Positions 7,311 to 15,272 of a stretch of DNA of 23,001 nucleotides are shown here, piece after piece. The DNA is from Bacteroidota bacterium (GTDB taxonomy: Bacteria > Bacteroidota > Bacteroidia > NS11-12g > UBA955): positions 1 through 23,001 of the forward strand of contig JAIYBO010000030.1 of assembly GCA_027488495.1 (NCBI GenBank), read 5' to 3'. Both the position numbers and the translations under genes were made by a program. The notes under the pieces were generated by a model. The model ran no database searches. It saw nothing but the letters and a program-made list of their open reading frames with translations, and was not told the DNA's origin. Numbering within the stretch: position 1 is the stretch's first letter; every line of letters starts with the position of its first letter.

Positions 7311-7366
7311 GTGGAGCAATGTGGAAAACAAGTGGTTAAAAAGGGGAGATTGTGGGAAATTGTGGG
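7311..7366 (+). promoter_or_regulatory. Putative MraZ operator: six helically phased GTGG boxes
   Basis: Boxes begin at 7311 (GTGGA), 7321 (GTGGA), 7332 (GTGGT), 7342 (AGGGG, degenerate), 7352 (GTGGG) and 7362 (GTGGG), at spacings of 10, 11, 10, 10 and 10 bases. The last two are a perfect tandem of ATTGTGGGAA (7349-7368). MraZ of other bacteria is known to bind several TGGG-type direct repeats at about 10-base spacing ahead of its own gene, so this array is the likely autoregulatory site. It lies downstream of the predicted transcription start. The boxes partly resemble DnaA boxes (TGTGGAAAA at 7320-7328 is one mismatch away), which is a less likely alternative. Confidence 0.65.
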
Positions 7367-7408
7367 AAATTGAGCATTTATTTAGCAGACAGAAAAAACC
7401 AACACAAG

Positions 7409-7867
7409 ATGACCGCTTTCATTGGAGAGTTCAATTGCAAACTAGACGAGAAGGGAAGACTTTCCATCCCGTCGAAACTTCGGGCACAGTTCCCCGAAGC
7501 CGTTGGCAATACCCTCGTTGTGAACCGCGGATTTGAAAAGTGTCTGGTGCTCTACACCAAGGAAGATTGGCTGGATGAAACCGCCAAACTGAACACCGTG
7601 GATGATTTCATGAGTCCCGACATCCGTCGGTTCAAAAGAATCTTCACCAACGGAGCCAACTTGGTTCAGATCGATGGCGCACAACGCATTTTGGTACCCA
7701 AAAAACTCCTCGAATACGCCGAGCTCACCGCCGAAGTAATCCTGGTTGCCAATGGAAACAAAATTGAAATGTGGGATCAAGCCACCTACGAATCTGAACT
7801 CAACGTGGATTCCGCTGAAATGTCTCAGTTGGCACAAATGTTTCATCAACAACGCAACCAAGGTTAA
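7409..7867 (+). CDS. mraZ: Transcriptional regulator MraZ
   Basis: DNA-binding regulator of the dcw cluster, built from two SpoVT/AbrB-like halves that assemble into a ring in known homologues. The 152-residue protein shows both DxxxR signatures: D13-R17 (DEKGR) in the N-terminal half and D89-R93 (DGAQR) in the C-terminal half. The start at 7409 gives the family N-terminus (FIGEF.CKLD.KGR). The frame is also open from a GTG at 7352, but that codon is part of the repeat operator and would add 19 unrelated residues. It is the first gene of the cluster, 34 bp before rsmH. By family knowledge it acts as a repressor of its own promoter; the box array directly upstream supports autoregulation here. 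Confidence 0.96.
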   Translation: MTAFIGEFNCKLDEKGRLSIPSKLRAQFPEAVGNTLVVNRGFEKCLVLYTKEDWLDETAKLNTVDDFMSPDIRRFKRIFTNGANLVQIDGAQRILVPKKLLEYAELTAEVILVANGNKIEMWDQATYESELNVDSAEMSQLAQMFHQQRNQG

Positions 7868-7901
7868 GTAGCGCATCGGGCCGTTGGCCAACTGTTTGCG
7901 T

Positions 7902-8825
7902 ATGTACGACTATCACAACCCCGTCCTTCTCCACCCCAGCGTGGACGCCCTGGTAACCAACCCAGACGGCACCTATGTGGATGTTACCTTTGGCGGTGGC
8001 GGCCATAGCAGAGCCATACTCAACAAACTCTCCAGCAAAGGCAAGCTCATTTCCTTCGATCAAGACGAAGACACACTCGCCCGAGCACCACAAGACCCCC
8101 GATTCACCCTGGTAAACCACAATTTCCAGTTCACCAAACAATACCTCGAATTCCTCAAAGCCTCCCCCGTGGATGGCATTCTCGCTGATCTTGGCATCTC
8201 CTCCCACCAAATTGATGTGGGTGAACGCGGATTTGCACACAGACTCAACGGCCCACTCGATATGCGCATGTCGGCCTCAACCCCCAACTCCGCAGCAGAC
8301 ATCGTACAAAAAGCCAGCGAGAAAGAACTCAATTACATCTTCAAACAATACGGCGAAATCCCCAACGCCAGAAGACTTACCGAAATCATCATCCGCAGCA
8401 GGGGCACCAAAGACTTAAGCACCATCGACGGCTTCAAAAACGCCATCGCAGCCTGCACACCCGGAAAAACGCCCGCCAAATACCTCAGCCAAGTATTCCA
8501 AGCCCTGCGAATCGCAGTGAACAAAGAAATGGAAGTGCTAGAGACCCTTTTGAACGACGCACAAGAAATCATCAAACCCAACGGGAAATTGGTGGTCATT
8601 TCCTACCACTCCCTCGAAGATCGCCTCGTAAAACACCTGTTACAAACCGGCAATTTGGAAGGTGTGCGACATACCGACCTGTATGGACATATCAGCAAAC
8701 CCTTTGACAGTGTGCCCAACGCCGCCATCACCCCCAATGAGGAAGAAATCGAAAGCAACAAACGCGCACGCAGCGCAAAAATGAGAATAGGAGTACGCAA
8801 CACATGGAAGAAAACCCATTCTTGA
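7902..8825 (+). CDS. rsmH: 16S rRNA m4C1402 methyltransferase RsmH (MraW)
   Basis: Uses S-adenosylmethionine to methylate N4 of C1402 in 16S rRNA, tuning the ribosomal P site. From the ATG at 7902 the protein has 307 residues, usual for the family. The N-terminal YHNPVLL and the SAM-binding glycine loop DVTFGGGGHS (27-36) are clear, followed by SFDQDEDTLA, ADLGISSHQID, the ERGFAHRLNGPLDMRM block and the late VISYHSLEDRLVKH motif. A TTG at 7884 would add six residues, but the ATG matches homologues. The gene is the usual second member of dcw clusters. Its 3' end overlaps the predicted ftsL start by 22 bases. Confidence 0.96.
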   Translation: MYDYHNPVLLHPSVDALVTNPDGTYVDVTFGGGGHSRAILNKLSSKGKLISFDQDEDTLARAPQDPRFTLVNHNFQFTKQYLEFLKASPVDGILADLGISSHQIDVGERGFAHRLNGPLDMRMSASTPNSAADIVQKASEKELNYIFKQYGEIPNARRLTEIIIRSRGTKDLSTIDGFKNAIAACTPGKTPAKYLSQVFQALRIAVNKEMEVLETLLNDAQEIIKPNGKLVVISYHSLEDRLVKHLLQTGNLEGVRHTDLYGHISKPFDSVPNAAITPNEEEIESNKRARSAKMRIGVRNTWKKTHS

Positions 8826-9172
8826 ACGCCGACATCGATCCGCAAACCGTGATGGGAGACCCCACCACCCCCGTGCAAGAAACTGCCGATGACGCACCCA
8901 TCCCCCTTTGGAGTTGGATCAAATTTGCATTGGTTGGTTTTGCACTCATGTTGTTTTACATCTACAATTCCCACCACGCCAATAAAGGCATTCGCAAAAA
9001 AGAACAACTCAGCAAAGAGCTCAAAGAATTGCATAGCGAACGCATCAGCCTAGAAAGCCAAACCACCAACGCCAGCAAGCAGAGCGAACTTTCAAAACGC
9101 CTCGAAGGCAGCGGACTCAAAGAAATCACCGCACCGCCCATAAAACTCACAAAACCCCATGAGCAAGACTAA
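8804..9172 (+). CDS. ftsL: FtsL-like divisome protein
   Basis: A small bitopic membrane protein of 122 residues placed exactly where ftsL lies in dcw clusters. It has a cytoplasmic acidic N-terminus (1-35), one transmembrane helix (about 36-54) and a periplasmic coiled-coil-like stretch (about 62-100) ending ..LSKRLEGSGLKEITAPP. In known divisomes FtsL pairs through its coiled coil and helps activate FtsW-FtsI. FtsL sequences are poorly conserved, so the call rests on topology, size and position. The start at 8804 overlaps rsmH by 22 bases; a second Met at residue 17 (8852) would avoid the overlap, and I cannot decide between them with certainty. The stop overlaps ftsI by 14 bases. Confidence 0.85.
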   Translation: MEENPFLNADIDPQTVMGDPTTPVQETADDAPIPLWSWIKFALVGFALMLFYIYNSHHANKGIRKKEQLSKELKELHSERISLESQTTNASKQSELSKRLEGSGLKEITAPPIKLTKPHEQD

Positions 9173-11315
9173 GGTAAACTCTCGAAAAGTGATTCTGGTT
9201 CGGGCCTACCTCGTGTTTGCCCTGTTGGCGGTTTTTGCCATCGCCATTTTCGTTACAGCTGTGAAATTACAACTCGGCACCGACGATAAATTCCGGGAGG
9301 AAATGAGCGCCAAGAATACCCGCATCAAGGAAATTGAAGCGCTTCGTGGCAACATTTATGCCGATGACGGCAGCCTATTGGCCACATCTGTGCCCAAATA
9401 CGACGTGGTTTTCGACCTTCGGGCCGATGGACTCACATCCGCCGTTTTCATCGCCAAGATAGACAGCTTTAGCATGATGATGTCGCGCATGTTCCCCGAG
9501 CGCAGCGCCAGCGATTGGAAAGAACACTTCATCAAACACCGCGAAAAACGCACGCGCTACCTCAAAATTGGCAAAGACCTTGGTTTTGAACAAATCAAAG
9601 CCATCAAAACTTGGCCCATCGCCCGATTGGGAAAATTCAAAGGGGGCATTTGGTATGAAGAAAAAGGCAAACGCATGTATTTCATGGGTGAGCTCGCCAA
9701 AAGAACCATCGGATACATCAAAGACAAAACCGCCGTTGGCTTGGAAGGCGCGTTCGACACCCTGCTGAGGGGCAAAAACGGCACCCAAATGCAACAGCGC
9801 ATGAGCGGCCAAACCTGGAGACCCATCCAAGTAGGAAACAACCGATTGGCCGTAAATGGAAAAGACATTGTTACCACCCTAGATGTCAGAATCCAAGACA
9901 TTGCCCAATACGCCTTGCAAAAAGGATTGGAAGCAGAATCGGCAGACCACGGCTGTGTGATTGTGATGGAAACCAATACCGGCGCCATCAAAGCCATGGC
10001 CAACTTAAAACGTGGCGAAGATGGCCAGTACTACGAAGCCCAAAACTACGCAGTGAGCGAATTCACGGAGCCCGGATCTACTTTCAAACTGGTCTCTGCC
10101 ATCGCCCTGCTCGAAGACGGAAAAGTTTCTACCAAAGACACCGTTGACAATTCATGGGGCAAATGGAGTTGGTACGATTTAGACCTAGAAGATGCCGTAA
10201 AACCCAAAAAACGATTCTACACCTTGGGCGAATGCCTGCAATACTCCTCAAACGTGGGTACGAGCAAATTTGTGATGCAACATTACAAAAAGGACCCCGA
10301 AAAATTCACCCAACACGTCATGGATTTGGGCCTTCACATCAAACCCAAATTCGACATCCCATCGAGCAATGGCCCCAGCATCTCCACCCCAGAAAAATCT
10401 GGATGGTCGGGAACCAGCCTACCCTCTCTCAGCATTGGCTATAGCAGTCAAATTTCCCCACTCCAAACCCTGATGCTTTACAACACAGTGGCCACAAAAG
10501 GGAAATTGATGCAGCCCTATATGGTCAAAGAAATTCGGCACGAAGGTCAAACCCTTTCAAAAATCGAACCCATCGTATTGAAAGAACAAGCCATAAGCGC
10601 CAAAACAGCCGTAATGCTTACCGAAATGCTCACCCAAGTCATCGACAACGGAACAGCCATCGGCATCAAAACTGAGAACTACAAAATCGCGGGAAAAACG
10701 GGCACCGCTTGGCTTTCACAAGGCAAGGCCGGCTACAACCAGGAAAACAACAGACAATTCCAGGCATCGTTCGCTGGCTTCTTCCCCGCCAACAACCCCC
10801 AATACACCATTGTTGTGGTGGTCAACAACCCCAAAGGCGCGCGCTATTCAGGTTCACAAATCGCTGCCCCCATTTTCAAAAACATCAGCGATCGAATCTA
10901 TAGCACACACATCAAAGTGCAACCTGCCTTGCAAACCGCTAGCCTCCCACAAGTTCCTGGCATCCTCAAAGGTGATCTCACCAAAACCAAATGGGTCTTG
11001 AACGAAATTGGCATCAGTTCGCAATTGCTCTTGGATAGCAGCAAAAACAACAAAAACGCCGACCCCGTGCTAACTGGCAAATACATCGAAGCCACCAAAG
11101 AAGCGCATTCGGTAAAACTCAAGCCCGTTACGGTCAACAACAATACCATCCCCGATTTGCGCGGCATGGGATTGAGAGACGCCCTCAAAATACTGAGCGA
11201 TATGGGATTGAAGGCCAGCTACAGCGGCTATGGCAGAATCACCGACCAAGCCCCAGCACCCAACGCCAAACGCTCCGCATCCAACGAAGTTGTATTGATC
11301 CTAAAGCCCTATTAA
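9159..11315 (+). CDS. ftsI: Septal peptidoglycan transpeptidase FtsI (PBP3) with PASTA tail
   Basis: Crosslinks septal peptidoglycan as partner of FtsW. The 718-residue class B penicillin-binding protein has a transmembrane anchor (about 13-36), an N-terminal dimerisation/pedestal domain (LRGNIYADDGSLLATS) and a transpeptidase domain with all three active-site motifs: S307-T-F-K310, S363-S-N365 and K513-T-G-T516. A C-terminal PASTA domain (about 663-716) starts IPDLRGMGLRDALKIL. A weaker PASTA-like stretch (VPGILKGDLTKTKWVLNEIG, about 599-618) precedes it, so the tail may hold a degenerate second copy. It overlaps ftsL by 14 bases and ends 4 bp before murE. The start ATG gives a short basic cytoplasmic tail before the anchor; the next Met is residue 49 or later. 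Confidence 0.96.
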   Translation: MSKTKVNSRKVILVRAYLVFALLAVFAIAIFVTAVKLQLGTDDKFREEMSAKNTRIKEIEALRGNIYADDGSLLATSVPKYDVVFDLRADGLTSAVFIAKIDSFSMMMSRMFPERSASDWKEHFIKHREKRTRYLKIGKDLGFEQIKAIKTWPIARLGKFKGGIWYEEKGKRMYFMGELAKRTIGYIKDKTAVGLEGAFDTLLRGKNGTQMQQRMSGQTWRPIQVGNNRLAVNGKDIVTTLDVRIQDIAQYALQKGLEAESADHGCVIVMETNTGAIKAMANLKRGEDGQYYEAQNYAVSEFTEPGSTFKLVSAIALLEDGKVSTKDTVDNSWGKWSWYDLDLEDAVKPKKRFYTLGECLQYSSNVGTSKFVMQHYKKDPEKFTQHVMDLGLHIKPKFDIPSSNGPSISTPEKSGWSGTSLPSLSIGYSSQISPLQTLMLYNTVATKGKLMQPYMVKEIRHEGQTLSKIEPIVLKEQAISAKTAVMLTEMLTQVIDNGTAIGIKTENYKIAGKTGTAWLSQGKAGYNQENNRQFQASFAGFFPANNPQYTIVVVVNNPKGARYSGSQIAAPIFKNISDRIYSTHIKVQPALQTASLPQVPGILKGDLTKTKWVLNEIGISSQLLLDSSKNNKNADPVLTGKYIEATKEAHSVKLKPVTVNNNTIPDLRGMGLRDALKILSDMGLKASYSGYGRITDQAPAPNAKRSASNEVVLILKPY

Positions 11316-11319
11316 ATCC

Positions 11320-12780
11320 ATGAAAACCGCCCTAGAACTCATAAACACCCTGCAATCTGCCCAAGTCTTCGGCAATGCCGATGTGATGGTGGTGGATCTT
11401 CAGATCGACAGTCGATTGGTTCAATCCGGACACCTGTACGCGGCGATGATTGGCACCACATCCAACGGTCACGATTACATCGAGGATTGCATCAGCAAGG
11501 GCGCGAGTGTGATTTTATGTAGCGAATTGCCAAAACAACTGAACGAAAATGTTTGCTATGTTTTGGTAGAAAATGTGGCAAAGGCATTGGGGGAAATCTG
11601 CTTAAACTTCCACAACCGCAAAGCCGAAAGCATGGTTATTGTGGGCACCACGGGCACCAATGGCAAAACAAGCATCAGCACCTTGCTATTTGATTTATTC
11701 ACCCTTCGCGGCAACCTCTGCGGATTGATTTCTACCGTAGAAAATCGCATCGGAACACAAATCATCCCAAGCACCCATACTACTCCCAACATCGTAGCAC
11801 TGCACCAATTGCTCGCGCAAATGGCCGATGCCGGTTGCAAATATGTTTTTATGGAAGTGAGTTCACACGCGGTAGACCAACGACGTATCGCGGGCGTTCC
11901 TTTTACTGGAGGTGTTTTCACCAACATCACCCACGACCATTTGGATTATCACAAAACGTTCGACAATTACATCAAAGCAAAAAAACGGTTTTTCGATGAG
12001 TTACCTGCCGATGCATTTGCTGTAACCAACAAAGACGATCGCAACGGAATGGTCATGCTGCAAAACACCAAGGCCATGCGATATACCTATGCCATGAAAC
12101 AACCCGCAGATTTCACCGTAAAGGTGAGCGAACACGATTTCACAGGCATGCAACTCCAACTCAACCAAACTGAATTCTGGTCGCCCCTGATTGGCGGATT
12201 CAACGCCTACAACCTCTGCGCAGTATATGCAACGGCATTCTTACTCACCGAGGGCGATGAAGAACTACCCATTCAAATGAGTGCATTGGGCAAAGTAAAT
12301 GGTCGATTCGAAGTCCTTCGCGGACCCAACAGAATCACCGCCATTGTGGATTATGCCCACACCCCAGACGCACTAAAAAATGTATTGCAAACCATCAATG
12401 AAATACGCAAAAACAGCGTAACACTCATCACAGTGGTGGGATGCGGCGGGAATCGCGACCAAGCCAAGCGCCCCGAAATGGCCAAATTGGCTTCGGAAAT
12501 GAGCAACAAGGCCATTCTCACCAGCGACAACCCACGCTTTGAAGACCCGCAAGACATCCTCAACCAAATGGAAGCGGGTGTAGAACCACAAAACTATAAG
12601 CGCATCCTCAAAATCGTGGATCGCAAAGAAGCCATCAAAACCGCCATCATGCTTGCCAACGCTGGCGACATCATTTTGGTGGCAGGCAAAGGACATGAAA
12701 CATACCAAGACATCATGGGGGTAAAACACCCCTTCGACGACAAGGCCATCATCACAGACACTTTCAAACTAATCCAATAA
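11320..12780 (+). CDS. murE: UDP-MurNAc-tripeptide synthetase MurE (meso-DAP adding)
   Basis: Adds the third peptide residue to UDP-MurNAc-L-Ala-D-Glu, using ATP, in the cytoplasm. The 486-residue protein has the three Mur ligase domains: an N-terminal UDP-binding part, the central ATPase with P-loop GTTGTNGKTS (109-118) and the lysine-bearing segment NYIKAKKRFFDEL, and a C-terminal domain with DNPR at 403-406. DNPR is the motif of MurE enzymes that select meso-diaminopimelate rather than lysine, so this organism's wall should be DAP type. That agrees with dapF at 1750-2625. It starts 4 bp after ftsI. mraY follows 3 bp after the stop; murF, which is next in many proteobacterial clusters, is absent here. 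Confidence 0.97.
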   Translation: MKTALELINTLQSAQVFGNADVMVVDLQIDSRLVQSGHLYAAMIGTTSNGHDYIEDCISKGASVILCSELPKQLNENVCYVLVENVAKALGEICLNFHNRKAESMVIVGTTGTNGKTSISTLLFDLFTLRGNLCGLISTVENRIGTQIIPSTHTTPNIVALHQLLAQMADAGCKYVFMEVSSHAVDQRRIAGVPFTGGVFTNITHDHLDYHKTFDNYIKAKKRFFDELPADAFAVTNKDDRNGMVMLQNTKAMRYTYAMKQPADFTVKVSEHDFTGMQLQLNQTEFWSPLIGGFNAYNLCAVYATAFLLTEGDEELPIQMSALGKVNGRFEVLRGPNRITAIVDYAHTPDALKNVLQTINEIRKNSVTLITVVGCGGNRDQAKRPEMAKLASEMSNKAILTSDNPRFEDPQDILNQMEAGVEPQNYKRILKIVDRKEAIKTAIMLANAGDIILVAGKGHETYQDIMGVKHPFDDKAIITDTFKLIQ

Positions 12781-12783
12781 AAC

Positions 12784-13917
12784 ATGCTTTACTACTTGTT
12801 CGAACACCTGGATAAAATTGGCATCGCCGGCGCTGGCGTGTTCAAATATATCTCTTTCAGGGCTTCATTGGCAGGCATCATGAGCCTTTTGATTGCCCTC
12901 ATCGCAGGGAAAAGCATCATCGGCTGGTTGCAAAAACAACAAATTGGCGAAACCATCCGCGAACTCGGACTCGAAGGCCAAATGCAAAAGAAAGGCACCC
13001 CCACCATGGGAGGCATCATCATCATCATTAGCATCATCATCCCCACCTTGCTGTTGGCGAAACTCAGCAACATCTATGTAATTGTGATGATCATTAGCAC
13101 CATTTGGATGGGTGTGATCGGCGGCATCGATGATTACATCAAAGTCTTCAAAAAGGACAAAGAAGGCATGAAGGCCACAACCAAACTCATTGGACAACTC
13201 ATGTTGGGCGCGTTGATCGCCATCACCATCGATCACACCCACAGCATCAACCAAATTGAGCTCACCACCAATCTTCCCATCACAAAAAACATCCTCAACT
13301 ACACCAACCTCATCCCGGGGGCTCACAACGCTTGGATCATCTACGTCCCCATGATCATTTTCATCGTGATGGCCGTAACCAATGCCGTTAACCTCACAGA
13401 TGGGATCGATGGATTGGCCGCCGGAACCACTGCCATAGTGGGTGTTGGACTCGGCATATTGGCCTATGCCGCGGGTAACATCAAAGTGGCTGAATACCTA
13501 AACATCATTTACGTACCCAACTCGGGCGAAGTGGTGATCTTTTTGGCCGCAGTGATTGGCGCTTGTTTGGGCTTTCTGTGGTACAACGGATACCCAGCGC
13601 AAGTTTTCATGGGCGACACTGGCTCCATGGCCTTGGGTGGTGCAGTGGCCGCCGTTGCCATCATCATAAAAATGGAACTGTTACTCCCCATTTTGTGTGG
13701 TGTTTTCTTGGCCGAAAGTGGCTCTGTAATCCTTCAAGTAACCTATTTCAAATACACAAAAAAACGTTTTGGCGAAGGCAAACGCATCTTCTTGATGTCG
13801 CCCCTACACCACCATTTTCAGAAAAAGAACATCCCCGAAAGCAAAATCACCATCCGCTTTTGGTTGATCACCATCATATTGGTTTTGGCAACATTGGCAT
13901 TGATTAAACTCCGTTGA
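12784..13917 (+). CDS. mraY: Phospho-MurNAc-pentapeptide translocase MraY
   Basis: Integral membrane enzyme that transfers phospho-MurNAc-pentapeptide to undecaprenyl phosphate, making lipid I. The 377-residue protein has many hydrophobic helices and the family motifs: GTPTMGG (71-77), the Asp pair in GGIDDYIKVFKKDKEGMK (DD at 116-117), NLTDGIDGL (203-211), FMGDTGSMALGG (275-286) and the cytoplasmic histidine motif PLHHHF (340-345). It starts 3 bp after murE. Its TGA stop shares bases with the TTG start of murD (TTGA at 13914-13917), suggesting coupled translation. Confidence 0.97.
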   Translation: MLYYLFEHLDKIGIAGAGVFKYISFRASLAGIMSLLIALIAGKSIIGWLQKQQIGETIRELGLEGQMQKKGTPTMGGIIIIISIIIPTLLLAKLSNIYVIVMIISTIWMGVIGGIDDYIKVFKKDKEGMKATTKLIGQLMLGALIAITIDHTHSINQIELTTNLPITKNILNYTNLIPGAHNAWIIYVPMIIFIVMAVTNAVNLTDGIDGLAAGTTAIVGVGLGILAYAAGNIKVAEYLNIIYVPNSGEVVIFLAAVIGACLGFLWYNGYPAQVFMGDTGSMALGGAVAAVAIIIKMELLLPILCGVFLAESGSVILQVTYFKYTKKRFGEGKRIFLMSPLHHHFQKKNIPESKITIRFWLITIILVLATLALIKLR

Positions 13918-15248
13918 GAAAGAAATTGGTCATATTGGGCGCAGGCGAAAGCGGCACAGGTGCTGCAGTTTTGGGGGTAACCCAGAACTGGGACGTATTT
14001 GTATCGGATCGAGGCAAAATCGCACCCAAATACCAAGACGAACTCAACATCCACAACATCGCTTGGGAACAAGAACAGCACACGGAGGAAAAAATCTTGG
14101 GCGCTGATTTGATCATCAAAAGTCCAGGCATTCCCGACAAAGCCCCATTAGTGGTTGCGGCCAAAGCCAAAGGCATACAGATCATAGACGAACTCGAATT
14201 CGGCTTCTGGTACACCAATGCCAAAATGATCGGCATCACAGGCACCAATGGCAAAACCACCACCACCCTGCTCACCTACCACCTGCTCAAACAAGCCGGA
14301 CTGAACGTGGGCTTGGCGGGCAACATTGGCAGGTCCTTGGCCAGACAAGTGGCGCAGCAATCATTCGATATCTATGTGGTGGAAATGAGCAGCTACCAAC
14401 TCGATTACATCGATCGGTTCCACTGCAACATCGCCATCCTCTGCAACATCACACCCGATCATTTGGATCGATACAATTACAACGTGGATGAGTATGCCAA
14501 CAGCAAAATGCGCATCACCAAAAACCAAACGGCAGAAGACCATTTCATCTATTGTTCCGATGACACCCTCACCGCAGAAGCCATGGCCCGCAATGCTTTC
14601 GCATCAAACCCCATCCCTTTTAGCTTAACAAAACCCACCGAACAAGGGGCCTATACGGTAAATCAAACCCTTCACATCAATTCAAAAGAAAAATACACTC
14701 TCGATATGCAAGAATTTACACTACGCGGGCAACACAATGCCTACAACAGCATGGCCGCTGGAATCGCCGCCAGTTTAATGGATGTGCGCAAAGAAAGCAT
14801 CCGTGAAAGCTTCAGCAATTTCCAAAATGCCGAACATCGCCTCGAATTCGTACAGAAAGTGGGCGGTGTGGACTACATCAACGATTCAAAAGCCACCAAT
14901 GTAAACTCCGCTTGGTACGCCCTCGAAAGCATGGACCGCCCAGTGATTTGGATTGCCGGCGGCATCGACAAAGGCAACAACTACGCCGATTTGAAGCAAC
15001 TGGTGAAAGGCAAAGTAAAAATGATCATCTGCTTGGGTTTAGACAACATCAAAATCCACCAAGCGTTTCAGGCCGATGTAGACCTCATCATCAACACTAG
15101 TTCTGCCAAAGAAGCTGTGCACGTGGCATCCAAAATGGCCGAACAAGGCGATGTGGTGCTTCTGTCGCCCGCCTGCGCGAGCTTTGATTTGTTCGATAGC
15201 TACGAAGATAGAGGCCGTCAGTTCAAAGAAGCCGTTCGCCACCTCTAA
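13914..15248 (+). CDS. murD: UDP-MurNAc-L-Ala D-glutamate ligase MurD (TTG start)
   Basis: Adds D-glutamate to UDP-MurNAc-L-alanine with ATP in the cytoplasm. The 444-residue protein starts with the Rossmann-like KKLVILGAGESGTG and carries the ligase P-loop GITGTNGKTTTT (107-118). Later blocks include MSSYQLDYI, NITPDHLDRY, the EHRLEFV region and NDSKATN. The start is a TTG at 13914 that overlaps the mraY stop by four bases; no ATG is available before residue 105, and the N-terminal glycine motif would be lost with any later start. A non-ATG start may keep its translation below that of its neighbours or tie it to mraY. ftsW begins 24 bp after the stop. Confidence 0.96.
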   Translation: MRKKLVILGAGESGTGAAVLGVTQNWDVFVSDRGKIAPKYQDELNIHNIAWEQEQHTEEKILGADLIIKSPGIPDKAPLVVAAKAKGIQIIDELEFGFWYTNAKMIGITGTNGKTTTTLLTYHLLKQAGLNVGLAGNIGRSLARQVAQQSFDIYVVEMSSYQLDYIDRFHCNIAILCNITPDHLDRYNYNVDEYANSKMRITKNQTAEDHFIYCSDDTLTAEAMARNAFASNPIPFSLTKPTEQGAYTVNQTLHINSKEKYTLDMQEFTLRGQHNAYNSMAAGIAASLMDVRKESIRESFSNFQNAEHRLEFVQKVGGVDYINDSKATNVNSAWYALESMDRPVIWIAGGIDKGNNYADLKQLVKGKVKMIICLGLDNIKIHQAFQADVDLIINTSSAKEAVHVASKMAEQGDVVLLSPACASFDLFDSYEDRGRQFKEAVRHL

Positions 15249-15272
15249 TTCATCAAATACCGCAAAATCACC

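Noticed and set aside
7352..7408. GTG start 57 bases upstream of the chosen mraZ start
   Set aside because: It would place coding sequence over the repeat operator and add residues absent from MraZ homologues.
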